In this document: piece by piece, positions 43,411 through 51,856 of the stretch | Numbering within the stretch: position 1 is the first letter of the stretch | How the letters are laid out: each line of letters starts with the position of its first letter | Assembly: GCF_946848805.1 (NCBI RefSeq) | Contig: NZ_CAMPFU010000004.1 | Coordinates: forward strand, 327,932 to 391,931 | Direction: 5' to 3' | DNA from: Deinococcus sp. Marseille-Q6407 | Lineage (GTDB): Bacteria; Deinococcota; Deinococci; Deinococcales; Deinococcaceae | Length of the DNA: 64,000 nt | Position numbers and translations under genes: made by a program | The notes under the pieces: generated by a model | What the model was told of the DNA's origin: nothing | The model's input: the letters and a program-made list of their open reading frames with translations, nothing else | Databases searched by the model: none

Positions 43411-45498
43411 TCAGACGGCGCAGGTCAGGCACTCCTCAATGGTGGTCTTGCGCATCCGGGTGTAGTACAGGGTCTTGACGCCGCCCAGGTAAGCCTGGAT
43501 GTAATAGCGCTGCAGGTCGCGGGTGCTGGAGGAACCGGGCACGAACAGGGTGCAGCTGATGCCCTGGTCCACATGGCGCTGGGCAGTGGCGACCGTGTCC
43601 AGCACACGTTTCATGTCCATGTCGTAGGCTTCTTCGTAGTACCACTCGGTGTCCACGTTCAGGTGCGGCATCGGGTAGATGGTACGGGCCTTGTTGGAGG
43701 TGCGCGTTTCGACTTTCTCGGTGATCGGCATGATGCTGGCCGAAGCGTGCGACACGTACGAGATGGAACCGGTGGGGGCGACCGCCATCACGAAGGAGTG
43801 GGCCAGGCCGTATCGCTGGATGTCGCTGACCAGCTGCGCCCAGTCCTCGCGGGTGGGCAGGGTGTGGCCTTCAAACAGCGCCGCCACCTCGGCAGTCTTG
43901 GGGGCAAAGTCCTTGGCCAGATACTGCTCGAAGTAGGAGCCGTCAGCGTAGCGGCTGCCCTCGAAGCCACCGAAGACGAAGCCGGTGTCGCGGGCAATTT
44001 CCATGCTGGCCCGGCGGGCGTGGTAATGCACAGCCGCGAAGAACACGTCCACGAATTCCAGCGCTTCCTCGGAGCCGTAAATCAGCTCGTTCTTGGCCAG
44101 AAAGGAATGCAGCCCCATGGCGCCCAGGCCGATAGAGCGCATCTCGTCGTTGGCCCGCTTCACGGCCGGCACCTCGGTCACGGAGGTGGAACGGGCCACA
44201 TCATCCAGCATCCGGACAGCGGCGCCCACCACCCGGCCCAGGTCACCGCTCTGCATGGTCTGTTCAATTACCAGGCTGGACAGGTTGCAGCTCACGTCCA
44301 GGCCAACCTGGTCCTTGTGTTCCTCGCCGTAGGAGTGAAAATAGCTGGGCAGGGTGGGCTGCAGGATTTCCGAGCAGAGGTTGCTCATCTTGATGGTGCC
44401 CACGTTGGGAATCGGGTTAGCGCGGTTGGCGTTGCCTTCAAACAGCAGGTAAGGGTAGCCGCTCTCGCCCTGGGTGATGGCGATGTCTTCCAGTACGCGA
44501 CGAGCGCTGATGCGCTTTTTGCGGATGCGGGGGTTGTCGGCCAGCGCCTGATACTCGCTGCTCCAGTCAATCGAGGTGAACTCGCGGCCGGTTTCCTGCT
44601 CGACCGAGTGCGGGTAGAACTGGTAGATGTCTTCGCCGGAACGCACCTTCTGCATGAAGATGTCGGGGATGGTGGCGCCGACGCTGAGGGTCTTGAGGCG
44701 CGAATCCTCGTCGGAGGCGATTTTCTTGGAGCTGAGCACGTCCATGAAATCGGCGTGCATCACGCTGAGATAGATGGCCCCGGCGCCGGGGCGCTGCCCG
44801 GCCTGATCGGCGTAACGCAGCATGTTGTCCAGCATCTTGGCCACACCCATCACGCCCTTGGTCACGTTCTGGATACCGCGCAGCGACTCGCCGCGTGCCC
44901 GCAGGTTGCTGACCTCCACCCCGATGCCGCCGCCACCCTTGCTCAGCTCGGCCACGAAGCTGAGCGTCTTGGTGATGGAGTTGAGGTTGTCGGTGCAGTC
45001 CTGCAGCAAAAAGCAGCTGACCAGTCGGCCGGTATTGGCCTTGCCGGAGTTCATCAGGGTAGGGGTGGCCGGCGTGAAGGTCTGGTTCACCAGATGATGC
45101 ACCAGCTCCAGCGCTTCTTCGACGGTGCTGCTGCGGGCCAGCGCGGTGATGCTCATGCGGTCTTCATAACGCTCCAGCCAGCGTGAGCGGTCAGGGGTCA
45201 TGGTGGCATACTCGGAATAAAACTTGTAGGCGCCCATGAACGACCGGAAGCGGAACTTGTAGCCGTAGGCGCAGTTGAACACCTGCTGCACCTCGTCGTA
45301 GCTGTAGCGCTCGAACAGGGCCGGGTCCCAAAAGCCGTTCTCGACCATGTAACGGATTTTTTCCTTCAGGTCGTGGAAAAAGACGGTGTTGGGGTTGACC
45401 TTCTCCTGAAAGTAGACCTGCAGGGCGTCGGTGTCGTAGGTGGTGTTGATTTCGGTGCCCGAGAGCACCTTGTTGTTGAGTTCAATCCAGCGTTCCAT
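43411..45498 (-). CDS. nrdE: Class Ib ribonucleotide reductase large subunit
   Basis: About 695 residues from ATG 45498 (MERWIELNNKV), preceded by GAGGAGG. The active-site region SGKANTGRLVSCFLLQDCTDN, the NLCSEI loop with catalytic Cys (MSNLCSEILQP), and the C-terminal ECLTCAV pair that reloads the active site are present. There is no ATP-cone at the N-terminus, as expected for NrdE. It makes deoxynucleotides, important for repair after damage. The order nrdI-nrdE-nrdF-glutaredoxin agrees with the arrangement I recall on the D. radiodurans megaplasmid. Confidence 0.93.
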   Translation of the reverse strand: MERWIELNNKVLSGTEINTTYDTDALQVYFQEKVNPNTVFFHDLKEKIRYMVENGFWDPALFERYSYDEVQQVFNCAYGYKFRFRSFMGAYKFYSEYATMTPDRSRWLERYEDRMSITALARSSTVEEALELVHHLVNQTFTPATPTLMNSGKANTGRLVSCFLLQDCTDNLNSITKTLSFVAELSKGGGGIGVEVSNLRARGESLRGIQNVTKGVMGVAKMLDNMLRYADQAGQRPGAGAIYLSVMHADFMDVLSSKKIASDEDSRLKTLSVGATIPDIFMQKVRSGEDIYQFYPHSVEQETGREFTSIDWSSEYQALADNPRIRKKRISARRVLEDIAITQGESGYPYLLFEGNANRANPIPNVGTIKMSNLCSEILQPTLPSYFHSYGEEHKDQVGLDVSCNLSSLVIEQTMQSGDLGRVVGAAVRMLDDVARSTSVTEVPAVKRANDEMRSIGLGAMGLHSFLAKNELIYGSEEALEFVDVFFAAVHYHARRASMEIARDTGFVFGGFEGSRYADGSYFEQYLAKDFAPKTAEVAALFEGHTLPTREDWAQLVSDIQRYGLAHSFVMAVAPTGSISYVSHASASIMPITEKVETRTSNKARTIYPMPHLNVDTEWYYEEAYDMDMKRVLDTVATAQRHVDQGISCTLFVPGSSSTRDLQRYYIQAYLGGVKTLYYTRMRKTTIEECLTCAV

Positions 45499-45619
45499 GG
45501 TGTCTGTGCCTCCTCTGAGCGGCATAGAGTGCAAAAAAGGTGACGGAAGAGTCGTTCCGCCTGTGATGGGGCGGGGCCAAGCAGGGCAGCGGCGAAGATG
45601 CTCTCTCCTCTCCCCCGCC

Positions 45620-45997
45620 TTAGTCGGCCGCGTCGGCCTCCTGCCGGCTCAGCCAGGCAGCCACGGCCTGCACGTCGGCGGCGCTGCCCGATTTGTTGAC
45701 CCGCGCCACGAACGGCACCCCGTACTGCCCGGCAATCACGTCACCGGCCCGGCCAAAGTTCTCGCCCCAGTGAAACGAGCCGCTGCTGACCACTCCGCGC
45801 AGCCAGGGACTGTGCCGCCGCAAAAACGCCGCCGTGCTGTCCGGTAGCACGCCGCTGCCAAAGGTATAGGTGAGCAGCAGATACGGCCCACGCGGGTCGG
45901 CTTCGGCCAGCGCCACAGCTTCCAGGCCGGTGCAGTCCGCAACCTTGAGGGTGAACCGGCGGGTGTTGCCGGTCAGGGTGTCGTAGATGAGTTGCAC
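45620..45997 (-). CDS. nrdI: NrdI flavodoxin, activator of class Ib reductase
   Basis: About 125 residues from GTG 45997 (VQLIYDTLTGNTRRF), with GGAG seven bases upstream. The FMN loop TLTGNTRRF, LLTYTFGSG and GVVSSGSFHWGENFGRAG are the conserved NrdI motifs. NrdI delivers the oxidant that builds the Mn-tyrosyl cofactor in NrdF. First gene of the nrd operon, 121 bases before nrdE. Confidence 0.92.
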   Translation of the reverse strand: MQLIYDTLTGNTRRFTLKVADCTGLEAVALAEADPRGPYLLLTYTFGSGVLPDSTAAFLRRHSPWLRGVVSSGSFHWGENFGRAGDVIAGQYGVPFVARVNKSGSAADVQAVAAWLSRQEADAAD

Positions 45998-46192
45998 GAG
46001 TAGGACTCCTTTTGAACCCATGTCAGAAGCCCTGCAGCGGTCAGAAACACGCTCAGCGGCTACAGGAACAGGTCATGAGGTCAACTCCTTGGCCCCAGAT
46101 AGGGCAAAGGAACGAGAGCCGACAGGCCGGATGGGCTTGTGGTTCTTATGGCCCAAATTCTAGCCGGGGCGCCGGGCCGAATCAAGGCCCGC

Positions 46193-46239
46193 AGTACAAG
46201 AAATAGCACCCCTATGGGGGAGTGGTACAAGATATAGCG
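46193..46239 (-). promoter_or_regulatory. Two NrdR-box-like sites
   Basis: GTACAAGAAATAGCA (46194) and GTACAAGATATAGCG (46225) are 31 bases apart, that is three helical turns. On the minus strand they read TGCTATTTCTTGTAC and CGCTATATCTTGTAC, close to the NrdR consensus ACAnnATATnTnGT. Tandem, in-phase boxes upstream of nrd genes are the usual NrdR operator. Confidence 0.75.
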
Positions 46240-46280
46240 TCCTGCACTCTGATCTGAGGGGTTCCGGGAACGTCCTAAGC

Positions 46281-46286
46281 TATCAT
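46281..46286 (+). promoter_or_regulatory. -10 element of the Xer-like recombinase gene
   Basis: TATCAT lies seven bases before ATG 46294, fitting the leaderless pattern. The region 45998-46293 holds this promoter and the divergent nrd control sites. Confidence 0.5.
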
Positions 46287-46293
46287 GCTTGCC

Positions 46294-47298
46294 ATGACAT
46301 CGGCCCGCACTCTTGAGCACTACCAGGGAGATTTGCTGTCCAGCACGCGGGAATGGACCAACCTGCACGACGATGAGCTGAAGCGCCGCGCCGCGCGGGC
46401 CGCCGGCGACAAGGACGTCACCGAGCTGGTCAGCCTGACCACCGCCTATCTGGCCCATGGCGGCAGCAGCGGCGTGCTGACCAGCCCGCGCACGGTCGAG
46501 GCCTACCAGCTGGGCACCCGGCAGTTCGTGGAATACGCCCGCGACAACGCAGTCAGCCTGCTAAAACCGGGGCGGCACACGGCGCAGGGCTATGTGAACT
46601 GGATGCTGTCGCAGGGGCGCAAGCCGGCCGGCGTGCAGCTGAAAGTGGCGGCGGCCGGCTGCCTGTACCGGGCGCTGCGCTGGTCGGGAGCCACCGAGGT
46701 AGACCCGTTCCGCGACGTGCGGGTCCCCAAGGACCGCACTCCAGGCATCATCAAGCGCCCGCCCTATACCGAAGACGAGCTGGCCGACGTGCTGGAACAG
46801 GCCGACACCCACAGCCAGTTTCTGCTGTTCGTGACGGCGCACGCGGGCCTGCGCATCAGCGAGGCGCTGAGCCTGGAATGGGACGACATTGACGAGGCGG
46901 CGCGGCGCATTCATGTGCGGTCGGGCAAGGGGCGCAAGGCCCGGATGGTCGCCATGAGCCAGAGTCTGGCCCAGGCCGCCCGCGCCTACCGCCTCAGCTA
47001 TGGGCCCGGCGGCCCCGAACATACCGACGGCAAGCGCACCACGCCGCCCGAGCGGGTCTTTCGCTACGGCTCGGTGATGACGGCGCGCTATCACCTGGAA
47101 CGGGCCTTTCAGGCGGCCGGGGTAGAGTTCCGGGGCTTTCACCCGGGACGTAAGTATGCCGGCACCCGGCTGCTGCAACAGGTCAAGGATTTTGGGCGGG
47201 TGGCCGCGCACCTGGGCCACGAATCGGTGGACACCACCCGCCGGGGCTACGCCCGGCTGGCCGCCGACGACCTCAAGGACGACCTGGCCGACTGGTAA
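46294..47298 (+). CDS. Tyrosine recombinase, XerC/XerD family
   Basis: About 334 residues. The N-terminal core-binding domain (SPRTVEAYQLGTRQFVEYARDN) is followed by the catalytic set: Arg in AGLRISEALSLEW, Lys in VRSGKGRKARMV, HPGRKYAGTRLL (H-x-x-R), His in LGHESVDTT and the nucleophile Tyr in RRGYARL. All are present. It could resolve replicon dimers or act as a phage-type integrase. An ATG at 46285 is also in frame, but 46294 gives the proper distance to TATCAT. It is divergent from nrdI. Confidence 0.9.
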   Translation: MTSARTLEHYQGDLLSSTREWTNLHDDELKRRAARAAGDKDVTELVSLTTAYLAHGGSSGVLTSPRTVEAYQLGTRQFVEYARDNAVSLLKPGRHTAQGYVNWMLSQGRKPAGVQLKVAAAGCLYRALRWSGATEVDPFRDVRVPKDRTPGIIKRPPYTEDELADVLEQADTHSQFLLFVTAHAGLRISEALSLEWDDIDEAARRIHVRSGKGRKARMVAMSQSLAQAARAYRLSYGPGGPEHTDGKRTTPPERVFRYGSVMTARYHLERAFQAAGVEFRGFHPGRKYAGTRLLQQVKDFGRVAAHLGHESVDTTRRGYARLAADDLKDDLADW

Positions 47299-47319
47299 AG
47301 CAGCCGGAGGCTCAGGGCC

Positions 47320-48165
47320 TCACAGCAGCCCCAGCTCACGCAGCCGCCGGCGGTAAGCCTGCGGGCTGATGCCGGCCATGCGGCGAAACTTGCGGGTAAA
47401 GGCCGAGTGGTCGCTGTAGCCGCAGGCGTGCGCCACCTGCGACACCGTCATATCCGGGCGGCGCAGCAGCCGCACCGCGTGGTCGAAGCGGACCCGCAGC
47501 AGCAACTGCTTGGGCGTCAGGCGGGTGACCCGCCGGAACAGCCGCTCCAGCGAATCGGTCGAGAGGCCCACGTGCGCGGCCACGTCGCGCAGCAACAGGT
47601 CCTCGGCAAAGTGGGCGTGGATATAAGCCAGCGCCGAGGCCACCCGGGGAAATTCGGGATGGCGACTGGCCTGCGGCAGGTCGCGCGACAGGCCCACCAG
47701 CCCCACCACCGCCCCATCAGGGCCCATCAGGGGAATCTTGTCGGTCAGGCACCAGATCGGTGAGCCCTGAGCGGTCAGGTAGAACTCCAGCACATCGTGC
47801 AGTTCCTGGCCCAGTTGCAGGGTCTGTTCGTCCTGCCGCTGGGTGCGCTCGCCCACCTCGCCGGTAAAGGCCTCGGCGGCGGTGCGGCCCAGCAGGTCAC
47901 TTTTCATGGCACAGCCGCTGCGGTGCCGCAGCACCTCGTTGACCATCACGTAGCGGCCAGCCGTGTCCTTGACATAAAAAGCCAGGTCCGGCTGGGTGTC
48001 CATCAGGGCTTCTAGCGGCGAGCCGAGGGCCGGTGTGAGCAGAGCGGTCAAGAGCTGTGGGCTGGGCAGATGAAAGGAGCGGAACGCGGCAGCAGGCACA
48101 GCCCGCAGTATGCCAAAAGCCGCAGGAGCAGCGGACCTTTCGTTCAAGACAGGCTTTACTGACAC
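47320..48165 (-). CDS. AraC-family regulator with PAS domain
   Basis: 281 residues. A PAS-like sensor (LMDTQPDLAFYVKDTAGRYVMVNEVL...GPDGAVVGLVGLSRDL, about 54-170) is followed by a double helix-turn-helix AraC domain (about 178-275) with VAAHVGLSTDSLERLFRRVTRLTP and VAHACGYSDHSAFTRKFRRMAGISPQAYR. It starts at GTG 48165 and is divergent from an EamA-type exporter, only 17 bases away, so it probably controls that exporter or itself. The ligand is unknown. Confidence 0.87.
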   Translation of the reverse strand: MSVKPVLNERSAAPAAFGILRAVPAAAFRSFHLPSPQLLTALLTPALGSPLEALMDTQPDLAFYVKDTAGRYVMVNEVLRHRSGCAMKSDLLGRTAAEAFTGEVGERTQRQDEQTLQLGQELHDVLEFYLTAQGSPIWCLTDKIPLMGPDGAVVGLVGLSRDLPQASRHPEFPRVASALAYIHAHFAEDLLLRDVAAHVGLSTDSLERLFRRVTRLTPKQLLLRVRFDHAVRLLRRPDMTVSQVAHACGYSDHSAFTRKFRRMAGISPQAYRRRLRELGLL

Positions 48166-48169
48166 TCTG

Positions 48170-48175
48170 TAAATT
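48170..48175 (+). promoter_or_regulatory. -10 element of the EamA exporter gene
   Basis: TAAATT is seven bases before ATG 48183. It overlaps the divergent AraC-gene start region, so both promoters share the same short space. Confidence 0.5.
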
Positions 48176-48182
48176 GTCAGGC

Positions 48183-49115
48183 ATGCTTCAGCGCTCTTCC
48201 CTGCCTCCGCGCCTCCAGAGCCTGCCCGCCGAATGGGTGGGCGTGGGCCTGGCGCTCTTTTCAGCCATGGCCTCGGGCACCGTCGGCACCTGGGCCAAGC
48301 TGGGCGCAGCGGCGGGCCTGAGCACCTCCACCATGCTGAGCTGGCGTTTCGGGCTGCTGGCCCTGCTGCTGATCAGCCTGGGTTATGCCCGGATCAGCCG
48401 CAAGCAGGTGCTGCCGCTCCTCTTTATCGGGCTGCTGCATGTGGGGTCCACCCTGGCCTATTTCACGGCGCTGGAACACATCACTGCCAGCACCTCCGCG
48501 CTGCTGGTGTACTGCTCGCCTGCGGTGGTGATTCTGCTGGGGCTGCTGGCCCACGTCCGGCCTTCGCGCTGGCAGGTGGCGGCCCTGACGGTGACGCTGC
48601 TGGGGCTGGCAGTGGTGGTCGGGATTCCCGGCCCGGCCGACGCCAACGCTGCCGGCCTGATGATGGGCGGACTGGCGGGGCTGCTGTACGGCGGTTACTT
48701 TTTCGCCAGCCACCGCCTGAACCGGGGCATCAAGCCGCTGACCGTGACCGCCGTGGTCAGTCTGGTCACCGCTGTGGTGGCCGCTGCGGTGGGCGGCGTG
48801 CAGGGCGACCTGGGCGTGCCGCTCGGCTGGTCACAGTGGCTGCCGGTGATCGGGCTGGCGCTGATTCCCTCGCTGATCGCCATGCCCACGCTGTACGGCG
48901 CCGTGGCCCGCATTGGGGCCACCCGGGCGTCCATGCTGACCACCACCGATCCCCTGTGGGCCATCACCTTCGCGCTGCTGCTGCTGGGCGAGCGGCTCTC
49001 GGCCGGGCAGCTGCTGGGCGGCGCCCTGATTCTGGTCGGGGCCTGCCTGGCACAGCGGGAAAGCAAGCCGGGCAAGCGCCGGGTACGCCGGGGCAAGTAC
49101 TGGAGTTCGCCCTGA
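48183..49115 (+). CDS. EamA-family (DMT) metabolite exporter
   Basis: 310 residues with ten hydrophobic helices arranged as two EamA repeats. GTVGTWAKLGAAAGLSTSTMLSWRFGLLALLLISL opens the first; TRASMLTTTDPLWAITFALLLLGERLSAGQLLGGALILVGACLA is the conserved end of the second. It ends in a basic tail. Substrates of the family include amino acids and other small metabolites; here unknown. A strong terminator follows. Control by the divergent AraC regulator is likely. Confidence 0.88.
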   Translation: MLQRSSLPPRLQSLPAEWVGVGLALFSAMASGTVGTWAKLGAAAGLSTSTMLSWRFGLLALLLISLGYARISRKQVLPLLFIGLLHVGSTLAYFTALEHITASTSALLVYCSPAVVILLGLLAHVRPSRWQVAALTVTLLGLAVVVGIPGPADANAAGLMMGGLAGLLYGGYFFASHRLNRGIKPLTVTAVVSLVTAVVAAAVGGVQGDLGVPLGWSQWLPVIGLALIPSLIAMPTLYGAVARIGATRASMLTTTDPLWAITFALLLLGERLSAGQLLGGALILVGACLAQRESKPGKRRVRRGKYWSSP

Positions 49116-49140
49116 GCCGCAGTCCAGAGCAAGCAAGAAA

Positions 49141-49174
49141 AGCAGGAGGCTCCGGGCGGGGCCTCCTGCTTTTT
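49141..49174 (+). terminator. Intrinsic terminator after the EamA gene
   Basis: AGCAGGAGGC pairs perfectly with GCCTCCTGCT, followed by TTTTG. It lies between convergent genes. Confidence 0.88.
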
Positions 49175-49199
49175 GATGTGGGGTGCCAGCCACAGGCGG

Positions 49200-50669
49200 T
49201 CAGAGGGTCAGGAAACCCTGCTTCAGCCCATAAGCGGCGTAGAGGGCGGCCAGCACCAGCAGCGCCAGTACCAGCAGTTCCCAGGGCTTGAAGACCGGCA
49301 GGTGCTGCTCACGGCGGGCCTTGATATACAGCAGGGCGCCGGGAGCGTACAGCAGCGAACTGAGCAGCAGGTACTGCGGGCCGGCGGCGTACAGCAACCA
49401 GACCGCGTAAATCGAGGCCACGGCGGTGATCAGCAGGTCGCGGTTCCGCTCTGCGCCGCTGCGATAGCCGGCTCCCTTGGCAGCCACCTGCAGACCGTAC
49501 AGCGCCGAGAACAGATATGGCAGCAAGATAGTGGCGCTGGCAAGGTACAGCATGGTTTCGTAGGTGGAATCGTTGAACAGAACCAGCAGCAAGAACAGCT
49601 GCACCATCAGGTTGGTCGCCAGCAGGGCGCTGGATGGCACGCCACGGGCATTTTCACGGGTCAGAAAGCGCGGCATCTCCCGGTCACGGGCGGCGGCGTA
49701 CAGAATCTCGGTGCAGAGCAGTGTCCAGGCCAGCATGGCCCCCAGCAGGGAAATCAGCAGGCCGCCGCGAATCAGCCAGGCCCCCCAGGGGCCCACGGCC
49801 GCTTCCAGCACGTAGGCCATGCCGGGGTTCTGCAGCCCAGCCAACTGTGGCTGGCTCATGATGCCCATACTGATGACATTGACGCTGACCAAGAGTGCCA
49901 GGGTCAGGGCAAAACCCAGCACAGTTCCTTTGCCAATGTCGCTGCGCCGGGCGGCCCGCGAGGAGTAGGTGCTGGCTCCCTCGATGCCGATAAAAACCCA
50001 GACGGTGACCATCATCATCTGCTTGACCTGCTCCAGCGGGCTGCCCAGCGCCGGGCTGGCGTGGCCCCAGAAGTCGGCGGTAAAGACCGGGAAGCGGAAC
50101 GCCAGCGCACCCAGGATCACGAACAGAATCAGCGGCACCACCTTGGCAACCGTGGTCAGCAGGTTGAGGCTGGCCGCCTGCCGGATGCCGCGTGACACCA
50201 GCAGATGCACCGCCCAGAGCAGCGCCGAGGCGCAGGCGATGGACAGCGGCGTATTGCCCTCCCCGAACGCGGGAATGAACTGCCCCAGGGTGCTGCCTAT
50301 CAGCACGAAATAACTGACGGTGCCGATAAAAGCCGAAATCCAGTAGCCCCAGGCGGAAGAAAAGCCCAGGAAATTGCCAAAGCCGGCCTTGGCATAGGCG
50401 TACACGCCGGTGTTCAGCTCGGGGCGGCGGTTGGCCAGCATCTGAAAGACCAGTGCCAGCGCCAGCATGCCCACGGCGGTAATGGCCCAGCCGATCAGCA
50501 TCGGGCCCGGGGCGGCCTGGGCAGCCACATTCTTGGGCAGCGCGAAGATGCCGCCGCCGATCATGGAGCCCACCACCAGAGCGGTCAGGGCCGGCAGGCC
50601 CAGACGCGGCGGGGGCGCGGCCGCCGGCACCTGCTCGGCGGCCGGCTGGGAAGAAACGGGTTGTGTCAT
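49200..50669 (-). CDS. APC-family amino acid permease/antiporter
   Basis: 489 residues with about 12-13 membrane helices. LPALTALVVGSMIGGGIFALPKNVA is the conserved TM1 substrate loop (GSMIGGGIF) of basic amino acid/polyamine antiporters; ANRRPELNTGVYAYAKAGFG and WVFIGIEGASTYSSRAARRSDIG match the arginine/ornithine or lysine antiporter group (ArcD/LysP-like APA). It starts MTQPVSSQPAAEQ with a Pro/Ala-rich cytoplasmic tail. A single-gene unit on the minus strand, with about 280 bases of upstream sequence (50670-50950) in which I see no other gene. The precise substrate is uncertain. Confidence 0.85.
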   Translation of the reverse strand: MTQPVSSQPAAEQVPAAAPPPRLGLPALTALVVGSMIGGGIFALPKNVAAQAAPGPMLIGWAITAVGMLALALVFQMLANRRPELNTGVYAYAKAGFGNFLGFSSAWGYWISAFIGTVSYFVLIGSTLGQFIPAFGEGNTPLSIACASALLWAVHLLVSRGIRQAASLNLLTTVAKVVPLILFVILGALAFRFPVFTADFWGHASPALGSPLEQVKQMMMVTVWVFIGIEGASTYSSRAARRSDIGKGTVLGFALTLALLVSVNVISMGIMSQPQLAGLQNPGMAYVLEAAVGPWGAWLIRGGLLISLLGAMLAWTLLCTEILYAAARDREMPRFLTRENARGVPSSALLATNLMVQLFLLLVLFNDSTYETMLYLASATILLPYLFSALYGLQVAAKGAGYRSGAERNRDLLITAVASIYAVWLLYAAGPQYLLLSSLLYAPGALLYIKARREQHLPVFKPWELLVLALLVLAALYAAYGLKQGFLTL

Positions 50670-50936
50670 GACAGAAAAAGCCTCTCGGGCACTTGCCCCG
50701 GCGCGGTGTTGTCCAGGGCAAGAAAACAGAAGGAACGGAAACGACTCAGGAATGGGGCCGGCCCGTGATCACCAGGTAAAAATTCACGCTGCACAGCGGG
50801 AGCAGGCCGGACCAGGCGGCAAAACCGTTCCATTTAAACACACGGACGCAAATTCCCCGCTGCGCCGCCCGGGGCCGGCTCTCATCCGGGTCTGAAGGGC
50901 ACCTTAGCGCGGGCGCTCACCGGCCGGCGGCGGCGT

Positions 50937-50942
50937 TAGAGT
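50937..50942 (+). promoter_or_regulatory. -10 element of the 50951 gene
   Basis: TAGAGT lies eight bases before ATG 50951, within the range for a leaderless transcript. Confidence 0.4.
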
Positions 50943-50950
50943 CTAGAGAC

Positions 50951-51772
50951 ATGAACACTGCTGCAAACGGCCGTCCGGCCCTCTCTCTGTCCCGGACCCT
51001 GGATCCGTCCTTTCCCTCCAACCGGCTGGCCGCTGGAGGCATCGCGGCCGGGGTGCTGCTAGGCCGGCTGCGGGGACAGTCGTGGGCGGGCAGCCTGCGC
51101 ACCGGCCTGGGCTCCTTTGCCGCCTGGGCCACCGCCCGTGAGCTGGACCCCGACCATGCCGGCAGCGCCACGCTGGCGCAGGCGACCGAACTGCTGCTGG
51201 GCCTCCTGGCCGATGAACCGGCCGATGACCTGAGCGCCCTGGAAGAACTGGCCGCCGCATTCGTGGTTCTGAGCAGCCTGCGGGTGCTGAGCGCCACCGT
51301 GGGTGTGGCGCCCACCCGCCCCGAACAGGCGCTGCTGGCCGCCGGCGCCCTGTGCGCGGGCCTGACCGGGCAGAAAGCGGCGGCGCTGGTGCCGGGCGCT
51401 TCGCTGCTGCTGGGCCATCCCCGCGAGGACGACCTGGGCCCGGCCGATCCCTGGGGCGGCGTGGCGGCGCTGGCGGCGGCCTTGCTGCCGGCCTGGCTGG
51501 AAGCCAGCGAGCGGGACAGCGGCCCCAGCCGGCTGGCTGCAGCAGCGGCTCTGGCCACGGCGCCGGCTTTTGTCCGGATCGAGAACGTGGAAGCCCGCAA
51601 CGACCTAGACACCGCCGAGATTTCTCACGAGCGAGTCAAGTCCAGCCGCCTGCTGAGCGCCGGCGCCCTGGCCCTGGGGCTGATCACCGGCGGAACCCGT
51701 GGTCTGCGGCCCCTGGCGGCGGCCTGCGCCGGGGTGGGCCTCTGGGCGCTGGCCAGAGCCCGGCAGAAGTAA
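50951..51772 (+). CDS. Ala/Leu-rich protein of unknown function
   Basis: 273 residues, very rich in Ala, Leu and Gly. Several moderately hydrophobic segments occur (RLAAGGIAAGVLLGRL, ALLAAGALCAGLTG, AALAAALLPAWLEA, LLSAGALALGLITGG, PLAAACAGVGLWALARA), so it may be a membrane or membrane-associated protein. I do not recognise a family. Codon use and base composition match the neighbours and the start is supported by a -10 at the usual distance, so it is a real gene. It lies upstream of an SGNH hydrolase on the same strand, 84 bases away. Confidence 0.6.
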   Translation: MNTAANGRPALSLSRTLDPSFPSNRLAAGGIAAGVLLGRLRGQSWAGSLRTGLGSFAAWATARELDPDHAGSATLAQATELLLGLLADEPADDLSALEELAAAFVVLSSLRVLSATVGVAPTRPEQALLAAGALCAGLTGQKAAALVPGASLLLGHPREDDLGPADPWGGVAALAAALLPAWLEASERDSGPSRLAAAAALATAPAFVRIENVEARNDLDTAEISHERVKSSRLLSAGALALGLITGGTRGLRPLAAACAGVGLWALARARQK

Positions 51773-51844
51773 GCAGGCGTCAAACTCCATTCTGGTCCGC
51801 GGCAGTTCTCATGCCCGGGCCATTTTTTTGCCGGCTCAGACGCT

Positions 51845-51850
51845 TATGCT
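51845..51850 (+). promoter_or_regulatory. -10 element of the SGNH hydrolase gene
   Basis: TATGCT is six bases before ATG 51857. The same hexamer and spacing precede cas3. Confidence 0.55.
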
Positions 51851-51856
51851 GCGGCC

